Below, piece after piece: positions 53,997 through 63,643 of a stretch of DNA of 64,000 bases (position 1 is the stretch's first letter; every line of letters starts with the position of its first letter). Under the pieces are notes generated by a model that had not been told where the DNA came from, did no database searches, and saw only the letters and a program-made list of their open reading frames with translations. The stretch is from contig JACDDS010000008.1 in NCBI GenBank assembly GCA_013816805.1, positions 1 through 64,000 of the forward strand. Reading direction: 5' to 3'. The stretch comes from Chitinophagales bacterium (GTDB lineage: Bacteria > Bacteroidota > Bacteroidia > Chitinophagales > UBA10324). Position numbers and translations under genes: made by a program.

Positions 53997-55487
53997 TTAT
54001 TCCCTGAGAAACTTAGTTATTCGTTTTTCATCAGCATTAAATATCTCCAGAATATAACAGCCCTTTTGCAGATTAGTTATATCGAGAGAATAATCCTTAA
54101 TGTAGTGGTCGATAGATTTACTAATAATTATTTTTCCTTTTAGGTCCAAAACCACTAATGAAATCTTATCCGCTACATTTTGATTAAAACACAATGAATT
54201 TATTTCAAGAGTAGCATTCCTAATTGGATTAGGAAGTATATTGATCTGTGCTCCTTCGGATTGTAAAGCACCCTTTTCCACAGTATTTGCTAATGCATCA
54301 GAAATTTGAATAGGTTTATAAGCGTAGCTTGGAATAGTTGGCAAACCTAGTCTGCAAAATGTTCCTGGCTGTAAATCCAACCCATGCGCTTGGTAAATAC
54401 AATCTGTACCTGAAGCGTTTGGATTATTTATTACTCCCACATATGATTCATTATTTCTTGAGAGATATATTTTTCCATTACTGGCAAGTTGCAACGCATC
54501 CCATATATATTCTCCTTCAGCATGATCAAGTACAGTCAGAGCATTATTTATAAGATCTAACTGATAGAGGTACGCTGCATTCCACATTACGGAAATATAA
54601 AGAAAGTGATTATCAGGAGAAAATTCGGCACCATATGCTCCCTCCACTGCTGGAAAATAAGCTGTGATATTTCTGGTTGAATTTAATATCCCGTTTTTTT
54701 GATTAAAGGTAAAAAGCTCTATCTGTGACGAACCGAAAGTAGTTTCATAAACAATGAAATTACCATTAGGGGATATTTTCATTGGCCCTATTATATGAGC
54801 CCAGTCCCTGAGATTTCCCATTGAGGATACTATAGGATCAGAAACCCCTCCTGAATTAACCAGGTAACTATCAAAATTGTTATTGTTCAGCTCATGAACT
54901 ATTACCCAAACACCCGACCGATCGTATTTTAAAACTCCTGCGATCGCTTCCGTGCTTTGGAATAGCAACATAATATTTTTTTTTCCTGCTACTATATCAC
55001 CGAGACCTCCATTGAGGCTCATGTCCACTAATGAATAGTAAATTCCCCCATTACTGTATTGGTCACCAACGGTAAATACATAATAGATACCCGGTTGAGA
55101 AGGAATGTTTACAATTAATGCTGCCTGTGTTGAGGAGCTTCCTCCTTTTAATCCGCTCCCATTAGGCATAATATGATCATTTTTGTCCCAGATTGTAACC
55201 CCATCCGTATAGAAAATAAGGTTACCATTGTTATCACATTCACTTGCTGAACCTTCGTAGGCATTCATTGCAGCATTTGAAATAGCAACCGGTAAAGCCC
55301 CACTGAAATCTATTCCACTATGGTTTCCAAAGTACCAGACATCATTTTGATTTTGTGCCGAAGAAAATTTACTTATGGTATTTATAACCAATAGCACCAT
55401 AAATAGTCGTTGCAAACAGGAAATTATATTTTGAGAAGTAGTGGTTGTTTCCATAATCAAAATCTTAATTAATTTAAAAATAATCAT
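53997..55487 (-). CDS. T9SS cargo: YncE-like propeller and sorting domain
   Basis: A 496-residue protein with an N-terminal signal peptide-like segment (to about residue 45, ending KFSSAQ) and a region of propeller-type strands typical of secreted Bacteroidota proteins (NDVWYFGNHSGIDFSG, DNNGNLIFYTDGVTIWDKN, FSPDNHFLYIS). A type A sorting domain is at the end (LPNPIRNATLEI, KGCYILEIF). The frame starts at an ATG at 55487; a second Met at residue 12 (55454) may be the true start because it leaves a more normal signal peptide. Exported to the surface or medium, function unknown. Confidence 0.8.
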   Translation of the reverse strand: MIIFKLIKILIMETTTTSQNIISCLQRLFMVLLVINTISKFSSAQNQNDVWYFGNHSGIDFSGALPVAISNAAMNAYEGSASECDNNGNLIFYTDGVTIWDKNDHIMPNGSGLKGGSSSTQAALIVNIPSQPGIYYVFTVGDQYSNGGIYYSLVDMSLNGGLGDIVAGKKNIMLLFQSTEAIAGVLKYDRSGVWVIVHELNNNNFDSYLVNSGGVSDPIVSSMGNLRDWAHIIGPMKISPNGNFIVYETTFGSSQIELFTFNQKNGILNSTRNITAYFPAVEGAYGAEFSPDNHFLYISVMWNAAYLYQLDLINNALTVLDHAEGEYIWDALQLASNGKIYLSRNNESYVGVINNPNASGTDCIYQAHGLDLQPGTFCRLGLPTIPSYAYKPIQISDALANTVEKGALQSEGAQINILPNPIRNATLEINSLCFNQNVADKISLVVLDLKGKIIISKSIDHYIKDYSLDITNLQKGCYILEIFNADEKRITKFLRE

Positions 55488-55587
55488 TTAAGAATGAAGT
55501 AATGCCATAATAAAATACTTAACTATTAATAGGTAAAATATTATAACATTTTGATTTTAAGCAGATTACTGATAAGATATAGTTTCT

Positions 55588-55929
55588 CTATATTTTCAAT
55601 TTATCGTTTTGCTGGTGGCGTTCCGCATCACGAAGGGTCTTCTTTTCTATATTCCGGGAAAGTGCATCCGTAAGATCGATGCCTGTTTGGTTTGCAATGC
55701 AGATTATTACAAACAGAACATCAGCTAACTCATCTTCCAGGTTATTTTCTTTATCGGATTCTTTAAAGGATTGTTCCCCGAATTTGCGGGCAATGATACG
55801 TGCTACTTCTCCTACTTCCTCCGTTAAAATGGCGAGATTTGTCAATTCATTAAAATATCGCACGCCTGTAGTTTTAATCCAGTCGTCTACTTTTTTCTGG
55901 GCTTTGGAAATTGTCATACGAACAGACAT
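55588..55929 (-). CDS. MazG-like nucleotide pyrophosphohydrolase
   Basis: A 113-residue all-helical protein with the MazG/dUTPase-like metal-binding pattern: EEVGE (E38..E41) and EDELADVL (E67..D70). Such enzymes hydrolyse nucleoside triphosphates to monophosphate and pyrophosphate, removing modified or excess dNTPs. At this length it resembles single-domain MazG-like house-cleaning proteins. An alternative start at residue 5 (MTISK) is possible. It begins 25 bases after the stop of the haem-site lipoprotein gene on the same strand. Confidence 0.82.
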   Translation of the reverse strand: MSVRMTISKAQKKVDDWIKTTGVRYFNELTNLAILTEEVGEVARIIARKFGEQSFKESDKENNLEDELADVLFVIICIANQTGIDLTDALSRNIEKKTLRDAERHQQNDKLKI

Positions 55930-55954
55930 TTAAAGTGATTGAAATAACAACCCG

Positions 55955-56449
55955 TTATTTTTTATTTGATGAGAAATCCTGCCCGTTATACTCCTCATGT
56001 GGCGCCTGGACCACGATAAAAGGACGACCGGTTTCTTTATGGCAGCTGTTGCAGGTCTCAATCAATGCCTGGTATTGCGATAAAAATTGTGCAGTGTCGT
56101 TTTGTGAAATTACCGACGTTACATTTTGAAGCACAGGTGAAAGCAATTGATTTAATAACCTGCTGATTGGGATGCTGTCGTCCACAATGTTTAAAGAACG
56201 CATTTCCTCATAGGTTTCATTTACTTCTCCGGCATAAAAATTTGCGAGAGGTTGGTTTTTATGCTGTAGGGCCAATCCGAGCTTAACCACATAATATTGC
56301 ATTTGCCCCATGTGCTCGCCAAGATGAGCCTCCGAAGCAGAAAGTGATTTAGCAACTTTTTTTTCGGGAGCATTTGTGCACGAAATTCCAATATTCAAAA
56401 CAGAGATTGCAACTGCCAGAGTTATAATGGTATAAAGCCATTTCATCAT
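55955..56449 (-). CDS. Lipoprotein with one CxxCH haem-binding motif
   Basis: A 164-residue protein with a lipoprotein signal (hydrophobic stretch ending GISC, Cys24) and a helical mature part. One haem c attachment motif, CNSCH (C133, C136, H137), lies in a region typical of small class II (c'-like) cytochromes, where the haem site is near the C-terminus. It would be periplasmic and membrane-anchored. It is divergent from the msrB gene; an electron-transfer role close to the msrB-flavoprotein-polyferredoxin genes is possible but inferred. Confidence 0.75.
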   Translation of the reverse strand: MMKWLYTIITLAVAISVLNIGISCTNAPEKKVAKSLSASEAHLGEHMGQMQYYVVKLGLALQHKNQPLANFYAGEVNETYEEMRSLNIVDDSIPISRLLNQLLSPVLQNVTSVISQNDTAQFLSQYQALIETCNSCHKETGRPFIVVQAPHEEYNGQDFSSNKK

Positions 56450-56566
56450 TATTTAATTTTTATCGAAGATGTAATTTGGGTACACTTAAAAAATATTTCT
56501 TTCAGAGAACCAAACTGTTCACTTATAGCGTTACGTATATTCATTAAATTTCTAAAAATTTCAATA

Positions 56567-57061
56567 ATGAAGCAATATCTCATTTTTATCCTGGCATTAA
56601 TGGCGTTGGGGTTGAGCGCCTGTGCACAAATGGAAAACAAAAGTTATGTTTTTCCATCTTCCAAAGCTACTTATCCCATCACGAAAACAGACGCTGAATG
56701 GAAAAAGCTTTTAACACCACAGCAATATTATATTACCCGTGAAAAAGGTACCGATCCGGGTTTCAGCGGCCCTTACTGGAATAACCATGAGAAAGGAATT
56801 TACAATTGCATAGCATGCGGTGAACCCCTGTTCAGCTCTGAAACCAAGTTTGAATCGGGAACTGGATGGCCCAGCTTTTTCAAACCCATTAATGACAAGG
56901 CAGTAAAAACCTTTACAGATGCCAGTACGGGCTCAACCCGAACTGAGGTGGTTTGCAGTCGTTGCGGTGCTCATTTAGGACATATCTTTAATGATGGACC
57001 TCAGCCGACCGGCCTGCGCTATTGTCTGGATGGCTCTGCATTGAATTTTGTGAAGAAATAG
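56567..57061 (+). CDS. msrB: Peptide-methionine (R)-S-oxide reductase, exported lipoprotein
   Basis: A 164-residue MsrB protein that reduces methionine-R-sulfoxide in proteins. The structural zinc cysteines are in CIACGEP (C81, C84) and CSRCGAHLGHIF (C130, C133), and the catalytic cysteine is C153 in GLRYCLDG. A type II signal peptide with lipobox GLSAC (Cys19) indicates a periplasmic, membrane-anchored form, so it would repair oxidised envelope proteins and need a periplasmic electron donor. The neighbouring flavoprotein and membrane polyferredoxin are candidates. Confidence 0.93.
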   Translation: MKQYLIFILALMALGLSACAQMENKSYVFPSSKATYPITKTDAEWKKLLTPQQYYITREKGTDPGFSGPYWNNHEKGIYNCIACGEPLFSSETKFESGTGWPSFFKPINDKAVKTFTDASTGSTRTEVVCSRCGAHLGHIFNDGPQPTGLRYCLDGSALNFVKK

Positions 57062-57123
57062 AAGAAGAACTCAAGGTCTGCGAACATTCTTTGCTATTTG
57101 TTAACTTGTGAAGATTACTATTC

Positions 57124-58398
57124 ATGCACATAGTTATAATTGGTAACGGTATTACAGGCACAACTGCTGCGCGTACCGTTCGACAGTTATCCGGCCATGA
57201 AATAACAGTGATCTCTTCTGAGAGTAATTTTTTTTTCTCCCGAACGGCACTCATGTATGTGTATATGGGACATATGAAATTCGAACACATTAAGCCGTAT
57301 GAAGATTGGTTTTGGGAAAAGAACAGCATTAACCTGGTGCACAACAGAGTAGATCAAATTGACAGCGAAAGGAAACAATGTATTTTGAGTAATGGTGAAA
57401 AAATCAGTTACGATAAACTGATTATTGCCTGTGGCAGTAAACCCAATAAATTCGGGTGGCCTGGTGAGAATCTAAATGGTGTACAGGGTTTATACAGTCT
57501 GCAGGACCTGGAAAGCATGGAAAAAAACACGAGTGGTATTTCAAATGCGGTGATTGTTGGCGGCGGATTGATCGGTATAGAAATGGCTGAAATGCTGCAC
57601 ACGCGCGGCATTCCGGTTACTATGCTGGTGCGTGAAAAAAACTACTGGGGTAGTATTTTACCTGCTGAAGAGGCCCAACTGGTTAACCGTGAAATATCAT
57701 TACATGGCATCGAACTTCATCTTCAAACCCAGCTCAAAGAAATTTTAGCAGAAAATAACGGTAAGGTTTCCGCAGTAATAACGGATAAGGGAGAAAGAAT
57801 TCCATGTGATTTTGTTGGACTTACTGCGGGTGTTTCCCCGGCAATTGATTGGCTTAAAGATTCCTCTATCGAATTAAACCGGGGGATTCTGGTGAATGAA
57901 TATTTTGAAACCAATATTACCGATGTGTATGCAGCAGGAGATTGTGCAGAATTCAGAACTCCAAAACCGGGCCAGTTGAATGTCGAGCAACTATGGTACA
58001 CTGGAAGAAAACATGGAGAAATATTAGGCCAAATTCTTTGCGGGAAACGGACCGCTTATGATCGTGGCATCTGGTTTAATTCAGCAAAATTTTTTAACAT
58101 CGAATACCAAACCTACGGTACTGTTCCTGCTAAAATACCTGAAGATCTTGATTCACTTTATTGGGAACATGCAAATGGGAAAAAGAGTATTCGGATTGTA
58201 TATCAAAAAGACGGGAATATCGTAAAGGGATTTAATTTATTTGGCATCCGCTATCGTCAAAATATTTGTGAATCATGGATTGCAGAAGGCAAAACTCTCG
58301 ATTACGTGCTGAAACATCTTCAGGAAGCTAATTTTGATCCGGAGTTTTTCAGACGTTATGAACGTGAGGTAAGAAATCAATTTGCACATTATTTATAG
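57124..58398 (+). CDS. FAD-dependent NAD(P)H oxidoreductase (nitrite/rubredoxin reductase-like)
   Basis: A 424-residue two-dinucleotide-binding flavoprotein of the pyridine nucleotide-disulfide oxidoreductase family. The FAD motif GNGITGTTAA is at 7-16, the NAD(P) motif VGGGLIGIE at 145-153 and the FAD-binding TDVYAAGDC at 266-274. No redox-active CxxC lies near the first motif, so it is of the NirB/rubredoxin-reductase type and passes electrons to a protein partner. It starts 62 bases after msrB, and the polyferredoxin gene follows 94 bases later, all on the plus strand. Confidence 0.88.
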   Translation: MHIVIIGNGITGTTAARTVRQLSGHEITVISSESNFFFSRTALMYVYMGHMKFEHIKPYEDWFWEKNSINLVHNRVDQIDSERKQCILSNGEKISYDKLIIACGSKPNKFGWPGENLNGVQGLYSLQDLESMEKNTSGISNAVIVGGGLIGIEMAEMLHTRGIPVTMLVREKNYWGSILPAEEAQLVNREISLHGIELHLQTQLKEILAENNGKVSAVITDKGERIPCDFVGLTAGVSPAIDWLKDSSIELNRGILVNEYFETNITDVYAAGDCAEFRTPKPGQLNVEQLWYTGRKHGEILGQILCGKRTAYDRGIWFNSAKFFNIEYQTYGTVPAKIPEDLDSLYWEHANGKKSIRIVYQKDGNIVKGFNLFGIRYRQNICESWIAEGKTLDYVLKHLQEANFDPEFFRRYEREVRNQFAHYL

Positions 58399-58492
58399 AT
58401 CAGTATTCAAACCTTATTGTTATAGGGTTTACGAAACACCATTAATAAGACAACCGATTAGTTATAGTTAAATTCCTTTTTCAGCCAAAACC

Positions 58493-59851
58493 ATGAGACC
58501 CACAGATCAAACCATTGCACTTTCCAATCCTGATGGAGCACAACTCGGCACCATTCAAAAAGCAGGATTAGCCATTCTTGCTGCAGGATTGTTTGCTGCT
58601 CTTATTGCTTTAGGTGTTAGAGAAAATTCGCAGCCGTGGTTATTTTTCATCGTCTCCTTTGGATTGGTAACAGTGGGTACTCTCATTTTTATCATTAACA
58701 CTTTCTTGTCTCAGCCACCGGGAGTAAAAAATAACGGTATCTGGTTTAAGCCCATCAGCAGCCGGAAAAATGCAGCGTATTTATTAGGCATCATAATCAC
58801 GGTATTTTATATTGTCCTGTATTGGTTTCCTGGTTATCTTGAAAACTGGATCCGTATGTGCGATCCGCTCAGCCAGCTTCTGCGTTCTAAACCAGCCGAT
58901 CAGTGGTTTTTATATGGAACTTTCTATACTATCTCCATTGTGATTATGGGATTGCGGGCGATTTTAAAATACCGCCACTCTCCATATCAAATTATTCGTA
59001 CCTCATCAATCATATTTTTCCAGTTGGGATTTGCTTACCTAATCCCGGCATTACTTCAGTTTCTTAATCAGCCGGAGTTTTATTTTAGCTATTTCTGGCC
59101 GTTGAAATACAATTACCTTTTTCCAAATGATATTCATAGCCTTCTTTCACAGCCGGGAGGCCTGGGCGTATTTATGGTTTTCTGGACCGCTGTAATGTCC
59201 CTTATTGCAACTCCCATTCTTACCTATTTTTTTGGGAAGCGCTGGTATTGCTCGTGGGTTTGCGGTTGTGGCGGGCTGGCCAATACCGCCGGTGATTCTT
59301 TTAGGCAGCTCTCTGATAAATCACTACGCGCCTGGAAGATTGAACGGCGGACCGTTTACTCAGTTTTAGTTCTTATTGTATTGATTACAGCGTTACTTTG
59401 GATTAATTCATTTTCCGGCGGAACTGTTTTTGGATCGCTTTCAACGGGTCTTGCCAAGTCTTATGGATTTTTCATAGGTGCCATTTTTTCGGGGGTTATA
59501 GGTGTTGGTTTTTATCCAATTATGGGAACCCGCGTCTGGTGCAGGTTCGGCTGCCCGATGGCAGCATACCTTGGCATTTTGCAAAAATATTTTTCACGCT
59601 TCAGAATTACTACCAATGGCGGTCAATGCATCTCCTGCGGAAACTGCTCCACCTATTGCGAAATGGGTATCGATGTGAGATGGTATGCCCAAAGGGGTCA
59701 GAATATTGTTCGCGCATCCTGTGTCGGTTGCGGTATGTGCTCTACAGTTTGCCCCCGTGGTGTATTAAACCTTGAGAATGGTCCGATGCATGGCCGAATG
59801 GAAAATGGTCCGATCCAGCTCTCCGAAAAAGGGCCCTATATCCCTTCATGA
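58493..59851 (+). CDS. Membrane polyferredoxin, NapH/NosR-like 4Fe-4S protein
   Basis: A 452-residue membrane protein with about six helices and two membrane-proximal cysteine sites: WYCSWVCGC (C253, C257, C259) and WCRFGCP (C350, C354). A ferredoxin-like domain with two [4Fe-4S] motifs follows: C379, C382, C385, C389 and C410, C413, C416, C420. NapH, NosR and CcoG relatives carry electrons across or along the membrane. The first site differs from the usual CxxxCP. It follows the flavoprotein gene, so a chain NAD(P)H to FAD to Fe-S is likely. The final acceptor is unknown. Confidence 0.88.
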   Translation: MRPTDQTIALSNPDGAQLGTIQKAGLAILAAGLFAALIALGVRENSQPWLFFIVSFGLVTVGTLIFIINTFLSQPPGVKNNGIWFKPISSRKNAAYLLGIIITVFYIVLYWFPGYLENWIRMCDPLSQLLRSKPADQWFLYGTFYTISIVIMGLRAILKYRHSPYQIIRTSSIIFFQLGFAYLIPALLQFLNQPEFYFSYFWPLKYNYLFPNDIHSLLSQPGGLGVFMVFWTAVMSLIATPILTYFFGKRWYCSWVCGCGGLANTAGDSFRQLSDKSLRAWKIERRTVYSVLVLIVLITALLWINSFSGGTVFGSLSTGLAKSYGFFIGAIFSGVIGVGFYPIMGTRVWCRFGCPMAAYLGILQKYFSRFRITTNGGQCISCGNCSTYCEMGIDVRWYAQRGQNIVRASCVGCGMCSTVCPRGVLNLENGPMHGRMENGPIQLSEKGPYIPS

Positions 59852-60019
59852 ATATTCTTTTGCCGGTGTGTAAGAAATTGTTCTGATCTCTCAGCACTCA
59901 AAGACTTCCTATTCAACTTTGTTTGATATTCACAATAGAGATTAAAACATCTTAGTCTTTCTGAAGTGAGGATAGTTGCACTGTGTACTTATTTACATCT
60001 GTAATACTTTCAGCTAACT

Positions 60020-60027
60020 TATCTTTG
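60020..60027 (+). promoter_or_regulatory. -7 promoter element of the glycosyltransferase operon
   Basis: TATCTTTG on the plus strand, 11 bases upstream of the chosen ATG at 60039, giving an almost leaderless mRNA. Confidence 0.45.
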
Positions 60028-60038
60028 CCCATCTCTTG

Positions 60039-60731
60039 ATGCACAAATTTTTAATTGATGTACTTATACCTGCTTATAATGAAGAGTTGTCGATAGCTAA
60101 AGTAATTGGTGACATTAATAAGCAGCTTGTGAGAGAAATTGTTGTGATTGATAACAATTCCAGAGACCTGACAAGTATAAATGCAACAAATGCAGGTGCT
60201 ACTGTTATACAGGAAAAACGACAAGGTTATGGAGCCGCTTGTTTAAAGGGTATAACCTTTCTTCAGGGAAAAAAATTACCACCTGATATTGTTGTCTTTA
60301 TGGATGCAGATTACTCCGATCGTGCAGATGAAATGGAGCAATTAATCAGCCCTATTATAAATGGCGATGCGCAATTAGTGATTGGCTCACGGGCATTGGG
60401 AATTGTAGAAAATAAAGCGATGACTATACCTCAGATTTTTGGCAACTGGCTGGCGACCCGAATGCTACAGCTGTTTTATGGTGTCAGATTTACAGATTTG
60501 GGACCCTTTCGCGCTATACGCTGGGAATCGCTGCTTTCATTAAAGATGGAAGACACCAATTATGGCTGGACCGTCGAAATGCAGCTAAAGGCGGCAAAGC
60601 AAAAGTTGAATTGCGTGGAAGTTCCGGTAAGTTACCGGCGGAGAATCGGCAAATCGAAAATATCAGGTACTGTGAAAGGTACTTTGCTTGCAGGCTATAA
60701 AATCATTCTTACGATCTTTAAATACCTTTAA
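60039..60731 (+). CDS. Family 2 glycosyltransferase, dolichol-phosphate mannose synthase-like
   Basis: A protein of about 230 residues with a GT-A fold. It begins IPAYNEELSIAKVI, has IVVIDNNSRD and the metal-binding VVFMDADYSDRAD, and ends with a short basic segment and hydrophobic stretch but no full membrane domain. The DPM1-like motif SRALGIVE (near 120) and DLGPFRAIRW suggest transfer of a sugar from NDP-sugar to a polyprenyl phosphate at the cytoplasmic membrane. The ATG at 60039 is preferred to a TTG at 60036. It is first of three genes, 2 bases before the next. Confidence 0.88.
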   Translation: MHKFLIDVLIPAYNEELSIAKVIGDINKQLVREIVVIDNNSRDLTSINATNAGATVIQEKRQGYGAACLKGITFLQGKKLPPDIVVFMDADYSDRADEMEQLISPIINGDAQLVIGSRALGIVENKAMTIPQIFGNWLATRMLQLFYGVRFTDLGPFRAIRWESLLSLKMEDTNYGWTVEMQLKAAKQKLNCVEVPVSYRRRIGKSKISGTVKGTLLAGYKIILTIFKYL

Positions 60732-60733
60732 CG

Positions 60734-62242
60734 ATGCTTATAAATAGTTTAGTTGCAATCGTTATTATTATTTACATTTTCTCATTGCTCTTCATATTTT
60801 GCTACAGCCTCGTTCAGCTTAATCTTGCCATTACCTACTTAAGAAATAAGCGTTCACTCCGAAAAAAAAATATTGCTCCTCCTAATTCAATAACTGATTT
60901 TCCATTAGTCACCATTCAGCTTCCCATATATAATGAACGGTATGTGGTAGAGCGGTTACTGGATGCCGTTTCACTGATTGAATATCCAAAAGACAGGCTG
61001 GAAATCCAGGTGCTTGACGACAGTACGGATGACACGGTTCAGATCATCGAAAAAAAAATGGAGCAATTAAAAGATCGTGGCTTTAATATAATGCAGGTGC
61101 GGCGTATGAACCGGAATGGATATAAAGCCGGTGCTTTATCTAATGGACTTAAGTTAACTAAAGGTGAATTTATAGCTGTCTTTGATTCTGATTTTTTACC
61201 AAAGCCAGATTTCCTTTTGCAAACAGTACCTCATTTTAAAGATCCTCAGATTGGTGCTATACAAACGCGCTGGGAACATCTTAATAAAAATTATTCACTG
61301 CTTACGAAGCTCCAGGCATTTGGCCTCGATGCTCATTTTACGGTAGAGCAAAATGGAAGAAATATTGGCGGGCATTTTATAAATTTTAATGGTACTGCCG
61401 GCATCTGGAGAAAGGAATGTATAACAAACAGCGGAGGATGGAAGTCAGACACGCTTACAGAAGATCTCGATCTTAGTTACCGGGCTCAATTAGCCGGTTG
61501 GAAATTTATGTACATCGAGAAAATCGGTACACCTGCCGAACTACCGCTTGCTATGAATGCACTTAAAATTCAGCAATTCCGGTGGAATAAAGGAGGTGCT
61601 GAATGCGCTAAAAAATATTTGCCTTCTGTACTAAAGCGGCACGACCTGAAACTTTCAACCAAGGTTCACGCTGTTTTCCATTTATTGAATTCCACTGTAT
61701 TTATTTTCATTCTCTCTACTGCATTGCTAAGCATTCCAATGCTATTCATTAAAAAATATTTCCTCAATCTTTCAGGCACCTTTTATTATGCATCCTTTTT
61801 CCTGATCAGTGTTGTAATTCTATCTTTATATTATTTCACTTCGTTAGCGCAGCAGGAAAAAAGGTTTCCACGCAACCTTTTTCAGTTTTTGGCAATATTT
61901 CCTCTATTCCTGTCCATCTCCATGGGATTGGCACTCCATAACGCAATTGCGGTGATAGAAGGATTCATGGGAAAGAAAACGGCTTTCAACCGAACCCCTA
62001 AATTTAATACGCTGGCGTCTAAAGATTCCTGGAAATCGAATCAATACTTAGAGAATTCCATAACGTGGATGACCATATTAGAAGGGTTGCTTGCACTTTA
62101 TTTTACAGCTGGAATTGCAATCGGAGTATATCTTAAAGATTATGGATTGCTGCCTTTTCATATTCTACTCACTTTTGGTTTTGGCATCGTATTTTATTAT
62201 TCGCTCGCTCATTCACGGTCCATATCAGTAGCTGCAAAATGA
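60734..62242 (+). CDS. Membrane family 2 glycosyltransferase, cellulose synthase-like
   Basis: A 502-residue protein with an N-terminal helix (about 5-25), a GT2 catalytic domain (DDSTDD near 100, FDSDFLPK near 150, ETLTEDLDLSYR-type block as SDTLTEDLDLSY near 235, and the processive-type QQFRWNKG near 275) and four or five C-terminal helices. The QxxRW motif is typical of processive beta-glycosyltransferases such as cellulose, hyaluronan and glucomannan synthases. It probably extends or exports a polysaccharide; the product is unknown. Its stop overlaps the next start by 4 bases. Confidence 0.88.
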   Translation: MLINSLVAIVIIIYIFSLLFIFCYSLVQLNLAITYLRNKRSLRKKNIAPPNSITDFPLVTIQLPIYNERYVVERLLDAVSLIEYPKDRLEIQVLDDSTDDTVQIIEKKMEQLKDRGFNIMQVRRMNRNGYKAGALSNGLKLTKGEFIAVFDSDFLPKPDFLLQTVPHFKDPQIGAIQTRWEHLNKNYSLLTKLQAFGLDAHFTVEQNGRNIGGHFINFNGTAGIWRKECITNSGGWKSDTLTEDLDLSYRAQLAGWKFMYIEKIGTPAELPLAMNALKIQQFRWNKGGAECAKKYLPSVLKRHDLKLSTKVHAVFHLLNSTVFIFILSTALLSIPMLFIKKYFLNLSGTFYYASFFLISVVILSLYYFTSLAQQEKRFPRNLFQFLAIFPLFLSISMGLALHNAIAVIEGFMGKKTAFNRTPKFNTLASKDSWKSNQYLENSITWMTILEGLLALYFTAGIAIGVYLKDYGLLPFHILLTFGFGIVFYYSLAHSRSISVAAK

Positions 62243-63606
62243 AGCGGCGTGCAACTATTACAGCAATACTTATTTTAACGGTTGCTGGTTATGTATATAC
62301 AGGATACTTCCTGTTGAGACAGAATTTTATTCAATATCTCAGCGTGTATTTATTTCTTTTTACCGGATATATCTTTTTATGCAAACAGTACACCTCTTTA
62401 CAATTAAAGTCATCATCGGAAAAATGGTTTCCTTCTCTTTCAATTGTTATGGGTGCGGGTATTTTGTTCCGTTTGCTTTTTCTCTTTTCAGTGCCTGTGC
62501 TTTCCGATGATTTTTATCGTTTTATCTGGGATGGATCAATGCTGGCAAATGGAAGAAATCCATTTACCATTATCCCTTCTTCAGCCATGCTCAATGCAGA
62601 GTTTCAAAATGCTTATCTATGGAACATCTATGCTAAAATGAATTCTCAGCCTTATTACACGGTGTATCCGCCCGTTTGCCAGTTTGTCTTTGGAACAGCA
62701 GTAAGACTGTTTTCAAATAATATGATTGAGTCGCTTTTTCTCATGCATGCGGCCTGCATTGCATCGGATATAGGATCTATTTTCCTTATCAGGAAGTTAT
62801 TAAAATATTTTAACCTTCCTGAAGGTAACGTAATACTGTATGCTTTAAATCCACTTGTAATTATAGAGCTAAGCGGGAATTTGCATTTCGAAGCCATCAT
62901 GATTTTTTTCCTGCTGCTTTCCATCTGGCTTTTAATAAGGTCAGCTATGGATTTGTCGGCATTAGCTATGGGATGTGCCATCTCTGTTAAGCTGATCCCG
63001 CTGATGTTTCTTCCCTTTTTTATACGGCGGCTGAATAGGAAGCAAAGCATTATTTATTTTTTAATCACAGGCTTTACTGTGCTGATACTTTTCCTTCCCT
63101 TTATTAATCAGAATTTGATTGATCAATTCGGCAGCAGCCTTTCTCTTTATTTCAAAAAGTTTGAATTTAACGCAAGCTTGTACTATGTTATAAGAGGGCT
63201 TGGCTTGAAATTTAAAGGCTACGATATCATTAAAAATGCTGGTCCTTTATTGGGATTGATAACCTTTGTTTTAATCATAGCAATTGCTGCATTAGAAAAA
63301 AAGTTAACCACAAAAAATCATATCCTGAGCATGCAGTGGGCTTTGACAATTTATTTATTTATGGCAACTATAGTTCACCCCTGGTACGTTACCACCCTGA
63401 TAGCATTTTCGGTTTTTACAGAATATCGTTATATAATGTTTTGGTCGCTGCTCATCGCATTTTCTTATAATGCTTACCAATCACAGCCCTACCATGAAAA
63501 CCTATGGTTTACAGCTACAGAATACGTTTTGGTTTTCAGTGTCCTGATTTATGAACTGCTTGGAAAAAGAATTCAATCTTCAGTTCAAAAATTAATAATG
63601 TCTTAA
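62239..63606 (+). CDS. GT-C-type membrane glycosyltransferase (mannosyltransferase-like)
   Basis: A 455-residue protein with about ten to twelve membrane segments. The first extracytoplasmic loop holds VPVLSDDFYRFIWDG near 90, which corresponds to the catalytic acidic pair of GT-C transferases that use polyprenyl-phosphate sugars, followed by NPFTIIPSSA. This resembles GT87-like (DUF2029) mannosyltransferases of Bacteroidota. It probably uses the product of the DPM-like gene. It overlaps the preceding gene by ATGA. Confidence 0.78.
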   Translation: MKRRATITAILILTVAGYVYTGYFLLRQNFIQYLSVYLFLFTGYIFLCKQYTSLQLKSSSEKWFPSLSIVMGAGILFRLLFLFSVPVLSDDFYRFIWDGSMLANGRNPFTIIPSSAMLNAEFQNAYLWNIYAKMNSQPYYTVYPPVCQFVFGTAVRLFSNNMIESLFLMHAACIASDIGSIFLIRKLLKYFNLPEGNVILYALNPLVIIELSGNLHFEAIMIFFLLLSIWLLIRSAMDLSALAMGCAISVKLIPLMFLPFFIRRLNRKQSIIYFLITGFTVLILFLPFINQNLIDQFGSSLSLYFKKFEFNASLYYVIRGLGLKFKGYDIIKNAGPLLGLITFVLIIAIAALEKKLTTKNHILSMQWALTIYLFMATIVHPWYVTTLIAFSVFTEYRYIMFWSLLIAFSYNAYQSQPYHENLWFTATEYVLVFSVLIYELLGKRIQSSVQKLIMS

Positions 63607-63643
63607 TCGAATCTACCTGAAATAAATGGTATATATAAGTGGA

